Notes: generated from the sequence alone by a model not told the origin. Shown: positions 8,561 to 21,447, numbered from the stretch's first letter. The stretch: 64,000 nucleotides of DNA from Mycobacterium sp. IDR2000157661 (GCF_022317005.1 NZ_CP081006.1:3534001-3598000); one strand, 5' to 3'. Numbers and translations: made by a program.

Positions 8561-9325
8561 ATGAGGACGGCCGAGCGAAAAGAGTTGCCGCACTTGGGTG
8601 TCGGCCTTGCGCGTCGCCCCCCTGCTGGCAACGCGTCCAGTGGTCGACGATCGACGGTTCCCGCAGGAGCGGTGGCAGTGGTCGTCGGGTTGGTGCTGAG
8701 CGGCTGTTCTCTGGTAGACCGGTTCACCGGCGACCCGCCGGTGCCCGAGCTGTCCGAATCCTCGCTTGACCGGCTGCTGCTGAGCGAACGACAGATCAAC
8801 GAAATCGTCGGGGGACCGGACGCGAGAGTCACGTTCGAGGGTGAGGAGCTGGCCGACACCGCCGACGTGGTATCCGATCGGGACTGCCTGGGGGTGGTCT
8901 TCGACGGCGAGGAGCGGGTCTATCGGGGCAGTGGAGTCACCGCACAGCGCCGAGAAGAGTTGGAGGACGAGGACCAGGCCGAGAGCCTCATCACCCAGAC
9001 CGTCGTGCTCTTCTCCTCCGCCGATCGGGCCAGGCAGTTCTTCGACGACTCGGTGAGACAGTGGCAGGAGTGCGCGAACACCTCGCTGGACCGGACCCTC
9101 GATGACGGGACCGACATCGCGATAGACATCCGTGATGTCGGCAATCCTCGGGAAGACGTGGTCTCGGTGACGATCGCCTTTCCCAACTCCGACTGTTCCC
9201 ACGCAATGGGCGTGGTGTCGAATCTGGTCGCCGAGGCACGCGATTGCGGCGGCAGCGCAGGTGAAGCCGAGACGATAGCGACGACCATCATCGACAACGC
9301 GGCCGACACCGCCCGAGCCCAGTAG
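8561..9325 (+). CDS. PknH_C-like sensor domain lipoprotein
   Basis: Exported lipoprotein of 254 residues. A basic N-terminus, a hydrophobic run (AGAVAVVVGLVL) and the lipobox LSGC (about residue 47) give lipid anchoring outside the membrane. The mature part resembles the extracellular sensor of M. tuberculosis PknH: LDRLLLSERQINEIVGGP, the four spaced cysteines (RDCLG, WQECAN, NSDCSHAM, ARDCGG) that form two disulfides in that family, and VVLFSSADRARQFF. It has no kinase domain, so it could bind the same ligand as a receptor kinase or feed the two kinases next door (inference). Start ATG 8561 is preceded by GGGAAGG and avoids an implausibly long upstream leader. Confidence 0.78.
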   Translation: MRTAERKELPHLGVGLARRPPAGNASSGRRSTVPAGAVAVVVGLVLSGCSLVDRFTGDPPVPELSESSLDRLLLSERQINEIVGGPDARVTFEGEELADTADVVSDRDCLGVVFDGEERVYRGSGVTAQRREELEDEDQAESLITQTVVLFSSADRARQFFDDSVRQWQECANTSLDRTLDDGTDIAIDIRDVGNPREDVVSVTIAFPNSDCSHAMGVVSNLVAEARDCGGSAGEAETIATTIIDNAADTARAQ

Positions 9326-9384
9326 CGGCGAACTCCCGCCATGGTTCTGCGGCCGCGCACCCAAATACCTTTCGTGGTGGTGAT

Positions 9385-10818
9385 GTGAGCCGCATCGGCG
9401 CGGTGCTGGCGAGTGTCGGAGTACTGGCGCTCGGCTCCTGCTCCGCAGAAGTTGACGGTGAGGCGGTGTCCAGCCTGAACAATCCGTTCCTCGTCGCGGG
9501 GTTGGCTGTGACCGACGGCCCCAACGGGCTACATCAGGACGCCCCGCCACCGACCCGGGAGCCGGTGAATTCCGACGGTGGCGGCGTAGACGAGCTCGCA
9601 GCGAGTGCGACCAGCGACGTCGAGGAGTTCTGGGAAGAGGCGTTCGGCACCGAGTTCGGCGACGAGTTCACCCCGGTGGACGAAATCGTGTCGTACGACG
9701 CCACCGAGCGACCCGGAATAGTGATCTGCGGCGAGGACACCGAGGGTTTCGTCAACGCCTTCTTCTGCGAATCCCAGGACATCATCGGCTGGGACCGCGG
9801 CGTGTTGTTACCGGGTCTGCGCAGGTCGTTCGGCGACATGGGCGTTGTGAAAGTCATCGCACACGAATACGGCCACTCCGTTCAGCGACAAGCCGGCCTG
9901 GTCGGCCGCCGCACACCGACACTGGTGTCTGAGCAGCAGGCCGATTGCCTCACCGGGGTGTACATGCGGTGGGTCGCCGAGGGCAGCTCACCGCGATTCA
10001 CCCTGAACACGAGCGACGGCCTCAATGATGTGCTGGCGGCGACGGTTTCGATTCGTGATGAGCCGATGAGCGCCGACGAGGTCACTCCCGGCAGCACCGA
10101 CCACGGCTCGGCGTTCGAGCGTGTCACTGCGTTTCAGATGGGCTTCACGAACGGCGCTGCGGCGTGCACGGCGATCGACGAAGAAGAGATCGTGCAACGG
10201 CGCGGCAACCTGCCGGTCCTGTTGCCCGAAGACGAAACCGGCGAGTTGCCGGTCAGCGAGGAGTCGGTGACGTCGGTAGTGGATGCGCTGAACATCCTGT
10301 TCGCACCGGACGACGAGCCCCGGCTGGAATTCGAGCGGTCTCCGGAGTCGTGCGCGGACGCCGACCCGAGCCCGCCGGTGTCGTATTGCCCGGCCACCAA
10401 CACCATTTCGGTGGATCTGGCCGAACTGCGGACCGTCGGCGAGTCGTTCGAGGATCCAGGCGACTCGATGGTGCTGGCCGGAGACAACAGTGCCTATTCG
10501 ATTCTGGCCTCGCGCTACATGCTGGCCATTCAGAAGGAACAGGGTCTGACCCTGGACAACCCGACGGCGGCGATGCGCACCGCGTGCCTGACGGGGGTGG
10601 CCACCACGCTGCTGGCGGAGGGAGGCGGCAACTCCGACGACCTGCCGATCACGCTGACCGCGGGCGACCTCGATGAAGCAGTGACCGGCCTGCTCAGCAA
10701 CGGGCTCGTCGCCAGCGATGTGAACGGCGAAACGGTGCCCTCCGGCTTTTCCAGGGTCGATGCCTTCCGCAGCGGGGTGCTCGGCGACGAGGACCGCTGT
10801 CTGAAGCGGTTCCCCTAG
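9385..10818 (+). CDS. Putative zinc metallopeptidase lipoprotein
   Basis: Protein of 477 residues with a lipobox (VLALGSC, Cys 19), so anchored on the outer face of the membrane. The region around residues 70-270 matches the neutral zinc metallopeptidase (YpfJ-type) pattern: an HEYGH motif (HExxH) within [16 protein letters not shown], followed by a [15 protein letters not shown] segment that supplies the third ligand in that family. The C-terminal half is acidic and unassigned. Its substrate is unknown. It follows the PknH_C-like lipoprotein by 59 nt in the same direction, so co-transcription is likely. Start GTG 9385 gives the correct signal length. Its stop overlaps the convergent cobS stop by 4 nt. 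Confidence 0.8.
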   Translation: MSRIGAVLASVGVLALGSCSAEVDGEAVSSLNNPFLVAGLAVTDGPNGLHQDAPPPTREPVNSDGGGVDELAASATSDVEEFWEEAFGTEFGDEFTPVDEIVSYDATERPGIVICGEDTEGFVNAFFCESQDIIGWDRGVLLPGLRRSFGDMGVVKVIAHEYGHSVQRQAGLVGRRTPTLVSEQQADCLTGVYMRWVAEGSSPRFTLNTSDGLNDVLAATVSIRDEPMSADEVTPGSTDHGSAFERVTAFQMGFTNGAAACTAIDEEEIVQRRGNLPVLLPEDETGELPVSEESVTSVVDALNILFAPDDEPRLEFERSPESCADADPSPPVSYCPATNTISVDLAELRTVGESFEDPGDSMVLAGDNSAYSILASRYMLAIQKEQGLTLDNPTAAMRTACLTGVATTLLAEGGGNSDDLPITLTAGDLDEAVTGLLSNGLVASDVNGETVPSGFSRVDAFRSGVLGDEDRCLKRFP

Positions 10819-11537
10819 CGGATCGCCAGGCCTAGTGCGGCGACCGTCGTCGTCACCTCGATCGCGGCACCCAGCACGTCACCGGTGAGGCCGCCGAACC
10901 GGCGCACGCAGTGGGCCACCATCAGCGCACCGCAACCCAAACCGACCGCGACGGCCACCGGGCCCTGCCAGAGGCGCGGACCGGCGAGCGCGGCCAGCGC
11001 CGCCACGGCGACGACCCAGGCCGCCACCACCCCGAGCGGCTGGGTCCCGGCGACCCGCGCGCCGAGTGAACTGCCCGCCGCGGCCGGCACCCCGGGCCTG
11101 CACGCCACGACCGCCGCCACCCGGCCGGCCGCCACCGCCGTCACCACGCCGGCCGCGCTGAGCTCACTGAAGGCCAGCGCCTGCGCCACGATCACGACCA
11201 CCACCGACGCCACCCCGAACGGGCCCGCGGAGCCGTCGCGCATCGCGGCCAGCGCCCGGTCCGGGGGCCCGTAACAGCCCAGCCCGTCGGCGGTGTCCGC
11301 CAGCCCGTCCATGTGCAGCCCGCGGGTGGCCATTAGCACCACCGCCACCGCGAGCAGTCCCGCCAGCGGGCCCATGTCGAACGCCCACTGCGCGGCCCAC
11401 AACGTCGCGGCGGCCAGCGCACCGAGCGCCAGCCCGACTGCGGGCAGGGCCGTCAGTGCGCCGCGGCCGACGGCCACCGAGCTGCGGACCGGAGCCACCG
11501 TGCCGAATGCGAAAGCCGAAGCGAGCGAACCGAACAC
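10815..11537 (-). CDS. cobS: Adenosylcobinamide-GDP ribazoletransferase
   Basis: Cobalamin synthase, an integral membrane enzyme that joins adenosylcobinamide-GDP to alpha-ribazole in the last steps of B12 synthesis. At 240 residues it has normal length, with several hydrophobic helices and the family motif [16 protein letters not shown], plus RDGSAGPFG, carrying the acidic residues expected to bind magnesium. It lies 7 nt downstream of cobT in a cobU-cobT-cobS run, an order that follows the lower-ligand pathway. Confidence 0.93.
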   Translation of the reverse strand: MFGSLASAFAFGTVAPVRSSVAVGRGALTALPAVGLALGALAAATLWAAQWAFDMGPLAGLLAVAVVLMATRGLHMDGLADTADGLGCYGPPDRALAAMRDGSAGPFGVASVVVVIVAQALAFSELSAAGVVTAVAAGRVAAVVACRPGVPAAAGSSLGARVAGTQPLGVVAAWVVAVAALAALAGPRLWQGPVAVAVGLGCGALMVAHCVRRFGGLTGDVLGAAIEVTTTVAALGLAIR

Positions 11538-11544
11538 GGCGGTC

Positions 11545-12618
11545 CTATTGTTCCTCGCCCGCGCGGCTGATGCCCGCCTCGTCGAACGTCGCCATCGACG
11601 TCAGCGTGGCGATCGCGGCTCCGACGATGGGCAGGGCTATCGCCGCACCGGTACCTTCGCCGAGTCGCATGCCCAGATCGACGATCGGTTCGAGGCCCAA
11701 CCGGTCCAACGCGACGGCGTGGGCCGGCTCGGTGGACCGGTGACCCGCCTGCCACCACTGGCGCGCCCCCGGCGCCATGCGTTCGGCGACCAGTGCCGCC
11801 GCCGTGACCACCAGGCCGTCGAGCAGCAGGGGAGTGCGGCGCACCGCGGCCTGCGCGCAGAAGCCCGCGATCGCCGCCAGGTCCGCACCGCCGCAGATAC
11901 GCAGCAGCGCAACGGGATCGGTGCGACTGTTTCGGCTGCGGTACAGCGCGTCGCGCACCGCGGCGGTCTTTCGGGCCCATCCGGCGTCGTCGATTCCCGT
12001 ACCGCGGCCCACGACGGCCACTGGTTCGCAGTCTGCCAGCGCGGCGATCAATGTCGTTGCCGGCGTTGTGTTTCCGATGCCCATGTCACCGGCGATCAAC
12101 ACGTCGGCGCCGGCGTCGACCTCTTCGTCGGCGATGCGGCGGCCCGCCTTGATCGCGGCGGCTGCCTCATCGAGACTCAACGCGTCCTCGACGGCGATGT
12201 TGCCGCTGCCGCGACGCACCTTGTGCGCGGCGACCGGGCCGGAAGTATCGGCGTCGACGGCGATGTCGGCCACCCGCACCGTCGCACCGGCCGCCTCGGC
12301 CACGATGTTGATCGCGGCCCCGCCGACCGCGAAATTGGCCACCATCTGTGCGGTGACCTCGGCCGGATACGCCGAGACGCCTGCCGTTGCCACCCCGTGG
12401 TCGCCGGCGAAGACCACCACCCGGGCCCGCTCGAACGGTCGCGGCGGGCAGCTGCCCTGGCACGAGGCCACCCACACCGCCAGGTCTTCCAGCCTGCCCA
12501 GCGATCCGGGCGGCTTGGTGAGCCGGTCCTGGCGGGCCCGCGCGGCGGCGCCCGCGCCGGCGTCGGGCGGACCGATCGGCGGAAACTCCGGCGGATCCAT
12601 CGAGGGAGACTCGGTCAC
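11545..12618 (-). CDS. cobT: Nicotinate-nucleotide--DMB phosphoribosyltransferase
   Basis: Makes alpha-ribazole phosphate from nicotinate mononucleotide and dimethylbenzimidazole for the cobalamin lower ligand. The 357-residue protein has [25 protein letters not shown], the [12 protein letters not shown] block and a glutamate-bearing C-terminal motif ([12 protein letters not shown]), all typical of CobT. I chose GTG 12618, which overlaps the cobU stop as GTGA and has AAGGAG five bases upstream. ATG 12600 is a weaker alternative. Extending further would run through cobU in another frame. Confidence 0.92.
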   Translation of the reverse strand: MTESPSMDPPEFPPIGPPDAGAGAAARARQDRLTKPPGSLGRLEDLAVWVASCQGSCPPRPFERARVVVFAGDHGVATAGVSAYPAEVTAQMVANFAVGGAAINIVAEAAGATVRVADIAVDADTSGPVAAHKVRRGSGNIAVEDALSLDEAAAAIKAGRRIADEEVDAGADVLIAGDMGIGNTTPATTLIAALADCEPVAVVGRGTGIDDAGWARKTAAVRDALYRSRNSRTDPVALLRICGGADLAAIAGFCAQAAVRRTPLLLDGLVVTAAALVAERMAPGARQWWQAGHRSTEPAHAVALDRLGLEPIVDLGMRLGEGTGAAIALPIVGAAIATLTSMATFDEAGISRAGEEQ

Positions 12619-13145
12619 ACCGGCTCCTTGACCGAGACGGCCTGCCCCGCGATCACCAGCACCACCCGCTCGCACACGCCGGCCAGGCGCTGGTTCAGCG
12701 TGCCCAGTTCGTCGGCGAACCGGCGACCGGCCGCACTGGCGGGCACCACGGTCAGCCCGACCTCCGGGCTGACGATCACCAACGGGACGGCGAACGCACC
12801 CACCGCATCCACCAGGTCGTCGGTCTGCGCGGTGACCGCGGCCCCGTGCCACGCCCCCGAGCGGTCCATCGTGGCGGTCAGCCAGGCGCCTGCGTCGTCG
12901 ACCAGTGTCGGCACCGGATCGGCGCGCAACTGCGCTGCCACATCGGCGCTTTCGACCGTGGCCCAGCGGTGCTGTCTGCGCTCCCGGTGGGCGGCCACCC
13001 GGGCGGCCCAGTCGGTGTCGTCGTCGGGCGTGGGCCCGGTGGCCACGTAGCGCAGCGCCGCGCCGTCGGCGACCTCGCCCATCAACGCGTCCTCGGCCCA
13101 CCGCGACTTGCCCGAGCGGATGCCGCCGAGCACCAGGGTGCGCAC
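12615..13145 (-). CDS. cobU: Adenosylcobinamide kinase/guanylyltransferase
   Basis: Bifunctional enzyme that phosphorylates adenosylcobinamide and attaches GMP. The 176-residue product opens with the P-loop [15 protein letters not shown] and has VATGPTPDD, a histidine-rich HRERRQHRW segment that bears the guanylylated histidine in the family, and [13 protein letters not shown]. Length is normal. It is the first cob gene of the run and overlaps cobT by 4 nt, so translation is coupled. In M. tuberculosis cobU is elsewhere, so this linkage differs from that genome. Confidence 0.92.
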   Translation of the reverse strand: MRTLVLGGIRSGKSRWAEDALMGEVADGAALRYVATGPTPDDDTDWAARVAAHRERRQHRWATVESADVAAQLRADPVPTLVDDAGAWLTATMDRSGAWHGAAVTAQTDDLVDAVGAFAVPLVIVSPEVGLTVVPASAAGRRFADELGTLNQRLAGVCERVVLVIAGQAVSVKEPV

Positions 13146-13150
13146 CGGGT

Positions 13151-13846
13151 TCAGGCGACCTTGTCGCCGCGGTTCACCTGCGGGCGCGGCGCCCGCATCC
13201 GCCGCAGTTGCGATGCGCGGCTGGCCGCGTAGAAGCCCAATCGCCAGCCGGTTTCGGTGTTGTCCGGGAACTTGGCGTCGACCAGGCGGTTGACCTTGCG
13301 CCCGACGATGAAGCCGTCGACCACCATCACGATCACGAGCAGCAGCATTGCGGGGGACAGGAAGGCTTGCACCTGGACCGAGGGCACGGCGAGCATCACG
13401 AAGACCAGGCCGAGCGCGGACGGCATGAACAATCCGAGCACGTTGCGCCGGGCGTCGACCACATCGCGCACGTAGCGCCGGACCGGACCGCGGTCGCGCG
13501 GCAGCAGGTAGGCCTCCTCGCCGGCCATCATCTTCTCGCGGCGTGTCGACATCTCCTCGCGGCGGGCGAACTTGTCGGCCTTGCGCTCCTCGCGGGTCAT
13601 CTTGGTGCGCATTTCCTTGCGGCGCCGCCGCGCCTCGGCGGCGGTCATCGGGGCGGGAGCCACCGGGCCGCGCTTTCGGGCGGCCTGGTTGCGTTTGGGT
13701 GTCGGCCTGCCCTTGGGCGCCGTGGTGCCCGCCTTGCCGTCGTCCTGGGGTCCGGCCTCGGCGGTGATCTCGGACACATCCTCGGACACATCGGTGTCCG
13801 GGTCCGGCTCGTTGGGTTTCTTGCTCTTGCGGCCCAGCAGGTTCAC
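13151..13846 (-). CDS. DUF3043 membrane protein
   Basis: Homologue of M. tuberculosis Rv2206, 231 residues, function not known. A long charged N-terminal tail (Lys/Arg/Glu-rich, about 1-125, including the [26 protein letters not shown] coiled-coil-like run) precedes two adjacent transmembrane helices (about 137-155 and 160-180) and a basic C-terminus. It ends 5 nt before cobU, so it may be transcribed with the cob genes. GTG 13846 has a TAACCT box 7 nt upstream, suggesting a leaderless mRNA starting at this codon. Confidence 0.8.
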   Translation of the reverse strand: MNLLGRKSKKPNEPDPDTDVSEDVSEITAEAGPQDDGKAGTTAPKGRPTPKRNQAARKRGPVAPAPMTAAEARRRRKEMRTKMTREERKADKFARREEMSTRREKMMAGEEAYLLPRDRGPVRRYVRDVVDARRNVLGLFMPSALGLVFVMLAVPSVQVQAFLSPAMLLLVIVMVVDGFIVGRKVNRLVDAKFPDNTETGWRLGFYAASRASQLRRMRAPRPQVNRGDKVA

Positions 13847-13853
13847 ACCTGCC

Positions 13854-13859
13854 AGGTTA
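13854..13859 (-). promoter_or_regulatory. -10 box of DUF3043 gene (leaderless)
   Basis: On the minus strand TAACCT (TANNNT) is followed by 7 nt and then GTG, so the transcript would begin at the start codon of the DUF3043 gene and could continue into cobUTS. Confidence 0.5.
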
Positions 13860-13969
13860 CTTCCGCGGATGCGGCCGATCGCGGCCTGGGGACGATCTCG
13901 GGAATAGCGGCGAGAAGAGGTACCGTTGAACGAGTACGCCCCACACGATGAGGCTTTACAGGAGACCTA

Positions 13970-14344
13970 ATGACAGTTCAGGAACAGTCGGCTTCGCAGG
14001 ACGGGACGGCCACCGCCACCCATGGTGTGATCCTGACCGACGCCGCTGCCGCCAAGGCCAAGGCGCTGCTGGACCAGGAGGGCCGCGACGATCTGGCCCT
14101 GCGCATCGCCGTGCAGCCGGGCGGTTGCGCCGGTCTGCGCTACAACCTGTTCTTCGACGACCGGGCGCTCGACGGCGACCTGACCGCCGAGTTCGGCGGT
14201 GTGAACCTGACCGTGGACCGCATGAGCGCGCCGTACGTGCAGGGCGCGACGATCGACTTCGTCGACACCATCGAGAAGCAGGGCTTCACGATCGACAATC
14301 CCAACGCCACGGGTTCGTGCGCCTGCGGCGATTCGTTCAACTGA
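13970..14344 (+). CDS. erpA: Iron-sulfur cluster insertion protein (ErpA/IscA type)
   Basis: A-type Fe-S carrier of 124 residues that receives a cluster and passes it to apoproteins. The three conserved cysteines are present: one in QPGGCAGLRY and two in the C-terminal SCACGDSF. The N-terminal 20 residues are a variable extension. AGGAG sits 7 nt before ATG 13970. The gene corresponds to Rv2204c; the glycerate kinase gene that neighbours it in M. tuberculosis is not here. It is divergent from the DUF3043 gene. Confidence 0.88.
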   Translation: MTVQEQSASQDGTATATHGVILTDAAAAKAKALLDQEGRDDLALRIAVQPGGCAGLRYNLFFDDRALDGDLTAEFGGVNLTVDRMSAPYVQGATIDFVDTIEKQGFTIDNPNATGSCACGDSFN

Positions 14345-14354
14345 TCCGAGCGGG

Positions 14355-14987
14355 TCAGAACTGACCGCCCGTACGCGGTAGGTACGAGCACACCAGTATC
14401 TCGTTGTCCTGGGTGAGTAGCTGGGCCACGGCCTGCTGCTCCCTGGGTTCCGATTGGCCGCGGCGCGAGCCGCTGGCCGGTTCCACCCGCATCGAGAAGA
14501 GCACCTGGGCCTGATTCGGCGACGGTCGCACCACCTTGTCGATGGACGTCACCTCGGCGCTGTCGTACTGCTTGCGGAATGCGTCGCTGGACAGACCGGC
14601 CAGCGCCAGGTCGGAACGCTTCTCCTTCACCGCGTCGAAAAGGCCGCACAGCGTGTGGCGCGCGATGGTCTCGTCGTCGCCGTTGATCAACGCATCCAGA
14701 TACTCCTGGATCGCGGCCGTCGCCGACTCATCGGTCAGGGCCCCGGTGCGCGGTGTCTCGTCGTCCCCGCCGGCGAACACGATCGCCAGCACCGTGCCCG
14801 CGATCGCCAGCACCGCCACCCCCGCGCCCACGACGGCCGGCCACCGCCTGCGCTTGCGATACGGCACCGGCGGCGGAAGCATGCCCGGGTAGGCCGAGGG
14901 CACGTTCTCCGGGTAGGGGACCGACGGCGGATACATTTGCGGGCCGTTCGGTCCGGCGCCGTATTCGGGCGGGTACGGGCCGGTCAT
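14355..14987 (-). CDS. Conserved single-pass membrane protein
   Basis: Protein of 210 residues, like M. tuberculosis Rv2203. A Pro/Tyr/Gly-rich cytosolic N-terminus (about 1-43) precedes a basic KRRRW stop-transfer and one transmembrane helix (about 50-70, VVGAGVAVLAIAGTVLAIVF). The outside domain of about 135 residues looks like an NTF2/lumazine-binding-type fold often seen in such mycobacterial proteins (TDESATAAIQEYLDALINGDDETI, then ...VTSIDKVV). Two cysteines (TLCGLF, LVCSYL) may pair. The function is unknown. It converges on the ErpA-type gene with 10 nt between. Confidence 0.72.
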   Translation of the reverse strand: MTGPYPPEYGAGPNGPQMYPPSVPYPENVPSAYPGMLPPPVPYRKRRRWPAVVGAGVAVLAIAGTVLAIVFAGGDDETPRTGALTDESATAAIQEYLDALINGDDETIARHTLCGLFDAVKEKRSDLALAGLSSDAFRKQYDSAEVTSIDKVVRPSPNQAQVLFSMRVEPASGSRRGQSEPREQQAVAQLLTQDNEILVCSYLPRTGGQF

Positions 14988-15100
14988 GGATTTGCTCCCC
15001 GGAGATGTGTGGCGGAAAGTGCCTGTCTACAGTGGCGGACGGGCGTTCGTAGGCAGGTTAGCGCACCGAAGCTCCGCCACGACTCGACGATGAAAGGTGA

Positions 15101-18030
<2,930 letters not shown>

Positions 18031-18204
18031 GGCGCCAAGTATGCCCAATGCGCCCGCGGGGAGCGCAAAGCGGCGCGGACCTGTGAAGCGGAAGGCGGAG
18101 GTGTGTCGAGACCGGCACTCGGCGGTGGTCTACGCTGCGTAGTATTCGCTTCGAAGCACGGACGTGGCGCGGTCGCGCGACACCGATTTCTAGGAGGCTT
18201 CCAC

Positions 18205-19251
18205 GTGACACCTCGCGGGCGCAACGCGGTGGCGCGCAAGGCGGCACTGTCAATCGTCCTGGGTGGTACGGCGCTGCTGCTCAGCGGTTGTAGCTGGTCG
18301 GAGGTGCTGGGCCTGGGCTGGCCGAACGGCATCACTCCGGAAGCGCACCTCAACCGTGAACTGTGGATCGGGTCGCTGATCGCAGCACTGGTGGTCGGCG
18401 CCATCGTCTACGGCCTGATCTTCTGGACCTCGGCGTTCCACCGCAGGAAGAAGACCGACACGGAACTGCCGCGTCAGTTCGGCTACAACATGCCGTTGGA
18501 GCTCACGCTGACGGTCATCCCGTTCCTGATCATCTCGGTGCTGTTCTACTTCACCGTGGTGGTGCAGGAACGGATGCTCGAGGAGGACCCCAACCCCGAG
18601 GTCGTCGTCGACGTCACGGCGTTCCAGTGGAACTGGAAGTTCGGCTACCTGGGCGTGAACTACGCCGACGGCACCTTCACCTACGACGGTGTGGACCCGG
18701 GACGTCAGGAAGCCGTCGCGTCCGGACCCGAGGGCGCCGAGGGGCCCCACGGTGGCGAGTACGGCGCGATCGCGGGCATGAACCCCGAGGACCGCAGCTA
18801 CCTGAACTTCACCAAGATCGAGACGCTGGGCACCTCCAACGAGATTCCGGTGCTGGTGGTGCCGTCCGGCAAGCGCATCGAGTTCCACCTGGCCTCCGCC
18901 GACGTGGCCCATGCGTTCTGGGTGCCGGAGTTCCTGTTCAAGCGCGACGTGTATCCCAACCCGGAGGCCAACAACTCCGACTACACCTTCCAGATCAGCG
19001 AGATCAACCAGACCGGCGCGTTCGTCGGCCGGTGTGCGGAGCTGTGCGGCACTTTCCACTCGATGATGAACTTCGAGTTGCGGGTGGTGCAGCCCAACGA
19101 CTTCAAGGCCTACATGCAGCTGCGCAGGGAGGGCCGGACCAACGCCGAGGCCCTGCTGGCCATCAACCAGCCGCCGAGGGCCGTGACCACCGAGCCGTTC
19201 GACACCCGTCGCGGCGAGCTGGCGCCTCAGCTGGCCCAGGCGAGCGAGTAG
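18205..19251 (+). CDS. ctaC: Cytochrome c oxidase subunit II
   Basis: Subunit II of the aa3 oxidase, 348 residues. The signal ends in a lipobox (LLLSGC), as in actinobacterial CtaC lipoproteins. Two transmembrane helices follow ([17 protein letters not shown] and [17 protein letters not shown]), then the CuA domain with ligands in [11 protein letters not shown] and [14 protein letters not shown]. An actinobacterial insert (about 160-195, rich in Gly/Glu) sits in the domain. GTG 18205 has AGGAGG 8 nt upstream; the frame is open further back, but that region is the antisense of asnB. It starts a ctaC-ctaF unit 12 nt apart. Confidence 0.95.
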   Translation: MTPRGRNAVARKAALSIVLGGTALLLSGCSWSEVLGLGWPNGITPEAHLNRELWIGSLIAALVVGAIVYGLIFWTSAFHRRKKTDTELPRQFGYNMPLELTLTVIPFLIISVLFYFTVVVQERMLEEDPNPEVVVDVTAFQWNWKFGYLGVNYADGTFTYDGVDPGRQEAVASGPEGAEGPHGGEYGAIAGMNPEDRSYLNFTKIETLGTSNEIPVLVVPSGKRIEFHLASADVAHAFWVPEFLFKRDVYPNPEANNSDYTFQISEINQTGAFVGRCAELCGTFHSMMNFELRVVQPNDFKAYMQLRREGRTNAEALLAINQPPRAVTTEPFDTRRGELAPQLAQASE

Positions 19252-19263
19252 GGACCACCACAC

Positions 19264-19683
19264 ATGCATATCGAAGCCAGACTGTTCGAGTTCCTGACGG
19301 CGTTCTTCGTGCTGTCCTCCGTGGTCTACGGCGGGTTGACCGCGACGTTCGGCGAGGGTGGCGTCGAGTGGGCAGGCACCACAGCACTGGTCATGACGGC
19401 CGGCCTGACGCTCATCACCGGCACCTTCTTCCGGTTCGTCGCCCGCCGTCTCGACACCAGGCCCGAGGACTACGAGGACGCCGAGATCAGCGACGGGGCC
19501 GGTGAGCTGGGCTTCTTCAGCCCGCACAGCTGGTGGCCGGTGTTCATTGCGCTGTCGGCCTCGATCACCGCCGTCGGCGTCGCGCTGTGGCTGCCGTGGC
19601 TGATCGTGGCGGGCATCGCCTTCGTGCTCACGACGGTGGGCGGCCTGGTGTTCGAGTACTACACCGGCCCCGAGAAGCACTGA
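19264..19683 (+). CDS. ctaF: Actinobacterial cytochrome c oxidase subunit IV
   Basis: Small subunit of the aa3 oxidase, found in actinobacteria. It has 139 residues and four hydrophobic segments (about 8-28, 35-55, 90-107 and 110-128), with the conserved middle loop ([21 protein letters not shown]). It follows ctaC by 12 nt and matches Rv2199c in place and sequence pattern. It is probably structural for the bcc-aa3 supercomplex rather than catalytic. Confidence 0.92.
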   Translation: MHIEARLFEFLTAFFVLSSVVYGGLTATFGEGGVEWAGTTALVMTAGLTLITGTFFRFVARRLDTRPEDYEDAEISDGAGELGFFSPHSWWPVFIALSASITAVGVALWLPWLIVAGIAFVLTTVGGLVFEYYTGPEKH

Positions 19684-19867
19684 CCGACGCCGCTCCCGCT
19701 TCGTGGGCGTCGCCCGGGCGGGAAAGGTCACAATCGGGCCACCACTTCGCCCGCGCCCCGCGCTGCGATTCATCGTCTTTGTGGCGTTGGGTAGTGTTGC
19801 CGGGGCACGGTCAGCCGCTTGTTGGGGCGTGTCGCGCCGGTTGAGTAGTCGAGAAGGATAGGCGTAG

Positions 19868-20725
19868 ATGAGCGGGCCGAATCCCCCGGGTGACGACGGG
19901 GCGGATCTTCCAGAGCAGGAGCCGGGTGCAGGCGCCGGCGAGCAGGCCGGGCCCGGCGCCAGCGAGTCGGAGACGTTCTCTCAGGCGTATTCGGCTCCGG
20001 AGTCCGAGCAGTTCATGAGCGGCCCGTACGTGCCCGCCGACTCGTCGCTCTACGACTACGACAGCTACGAACCGACCGAGGTCGTCGAACAGCCGGACCC
20101 GCCCCGGTGGCCCTGGGTGGTCGGAGTGGTGGCCATCGTCGCCGCCGTCGCGCTGGTGGCGTCGGTGTCGGTGCTCGTGACCCGCACCGACACCTCCAAT
20201 CTGGCCACCCCGCAGACCTCCACCACCACCGTCAAGCCGCCGGTGCAGGACGAGATCACCACGACGACGCCGCCGCCGCCACCACCGCCGCCGACCGAGG
20301 AACCGCCGCCTCCGCCGCCGGAGACCGTCACGGTCACTCAGGAGCCGCCACCGCCGCCTCCGCCGCCGGCGCCCATCGAGCCACCGCCGCCGCCGGCCCC
20401 CGAAAGCACCCCACCGCCCCCGCCGCCGGCACCTACCACGACGACACGGGCGGGCCCGCGCCAGGTCACCTACTCGGTGACCGGAACCAAGGCACCTGGA
20501 GACATCATCACCGTGACCTACATCGACGCGTCAGGACGCAGCCGCACTCAGCGCAACGTCTACATTCCCTGGTCGCTGACCGTGACGCCGATCTCGCAGT
20601 CCGAGGTGGGCTCGGTCCAGGCGTCGAGCCTGTTCCTGGTCAGCAGGCTCAACTGCTCGATCACCACCAGCGACGGGACGGTGCTGTCGTCGAATACCAA
20701 CAACGCCGCGCAGACCAGCTGCTGA
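19868..20725 (+). CDS. mmpS3: MmpS3 family membrane protein
   Basis: MmpS-type protein of 285 residues without a partner mmpL gene here. An acidic N-terminus (1-75) precedes one transmembrane helix (about 82-102, [21 protein letters not shown]), a long Pro/Thr/Glu periplasmic spacer (about 115-195) and the MmpS beta domain (about 198-285; [21 protein letters not shown]), with two cysteines that may pair. AAGGAT lies before ATG 19868. The position after ctaC-ctaF is the same as Rv2198c. Its stop and the next start share an A (TGATG). Confidence 0.9.
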   Translation: MSGPNPPGDDGADLPEQEPGAGAGEQAGPGASESETFSQAYSAPESEQFMSGPYVPADSSLYDYDSYEPTEVVEQPDPPRWPWVVGVVAIVAAVALVASVSVLVTRTDTSNLATPQTSTTTVKPPVQDEITTTTPPPPPPPPTEEPPPPPPETVTVTQEPPPPPPPPAPIEPPPPPAPESTPPPPPPAPTTTTRAGPRQVTYSVTGTKAPGDIITVTYIDASGRSRTQRNVYIPWSLTVTPISQSEVGSVQASSLFLVSRLNCSITTSDGTVLSSNTNNAAQTSC

Positions 20726-21426
20726 TGGCCTACGACACCGACGCCTCAGGTCGCGCCCGGCTGACCCCCATGCTGGACCACAACGGACTGGACCGCACCG
20801 ACCGCATCCTGCTCGGCTCCTGCGCGGCGATCTGGCTGATCGCACTCGGCGCGGGTGTCGCCGCCACCGTCGCGCTGGTGGACCTCGGGCAAGGCCGCAC
20901 GGAGCCGTCCGGCGAGGCCGGGACACCCTGGCTGCTCTATGCCGTGATCGGCATCTCGGCCGTGGTCATCGCCGGTGCAGTGCCGCTGCTGCTGAGGGCG
21001 CGGCGCGAGGCAATGGCCGCCGAGGCGGGCCCGTCCGGCACGCAACCGGCGGCCCGCCCGGCATCAGGTCGAACCCAGGACCCGGCAGCCGAACCGGCGA
21101 CGACCGAGAAAATCGGGGTGCCGGCGGCCAGAAGCGGCCAGGGCGCCTCGTATGCCGCGCCGCGCGCCCTGCGCACCCCGGAGGATCCCGAACCCACGTC
21201 AGCGGCCGCGGACCAGGTGTCGTTGCGCTGTGCACTGGCGATCGCGTGTGCGATCGGCATCGCCATGGTCGCCATCGGCGTGGGCACCTATTTGATGGCC
21301 GTCGACAGCACCGTGGTCGCGTGGGTGTGCTACGCGCTGGCCGCGTTGGTGACGCTGGCGATGCCCGCCGTTCCGTGGTTCTACCTGAAAGAGCTACGCG
21401 CCCAGCTGGATCAGCCGGCCGCGTAG
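20725..21426 (+). CDS. DUF2561 membrane protein
   Basis: Membrane protein of 233 residues, counterpart of Rv2197c. Four transmembrane helices in two pairs: about 28-53 and 70-90, then about 168-190 and 195-215. A Pro/Ala-rich cytosolic loop (about 92-165) lies between the pairs. No catalytic motif is visible and the function is unknown. ATG 20725 overlaps the mmpS3 stop, so it is translationally coupled, and its conserved place between the oxidase and bcc genes suggests a supercomplex-related role (inference only). It converges on qcrB. Confidence 0.8.
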   Translation: MAYDTDASGRARLTPMLDHNGLDRTDRILLGSCAAIWLIALGAGVAATVALVDLGQGRTEPSGEAGTPWLLYAVIGISAVVIAGAVPLLLRARREAMAAEAGPSGTQPAARPASGRTQDPAAEPATTEKIGVPAARSGQGASYAAPRALRTPEDPEPTSAAADQVSLRCALAIACAIGIAMVAIGVGTYLMAVDSTVVAWVCYALAALVTLAMPAVPWFYLKELRAQLDQPAA

Positions 21427-21447
21427 CTCTTCAGCTCCGGCGGGTGG

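Noticed and set aside
1186..10818. Integrated phage or genomic island with att sites
   Set aside because: No integrase, tRNA or direct repeats at the ends were seen; codon use is like the rest of the window, so transfer by phage is not supported.
11293..13050. Long + strand open frame over cobS/cobT/cobU
   Set aside because: It is antisense to three well-supported enzymes; composition is Arg/Ala/Ser-rich as expected of a shadow in GC-rich DNA, and no domain is visible.
18250..19773. 507-codon minus frame over ctaC/ctaF
   Set aside because: Antisense to oxidase subunits with intact copper ligands; no ribosome site or family similarity.
20220..20450. Simple repeat or CRISPR-like array in mmpS3
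   Set aside because: The CCG-rich runs encode the Pro-rich spacer of MmpS3; there are no unique spacers between constant repeats.
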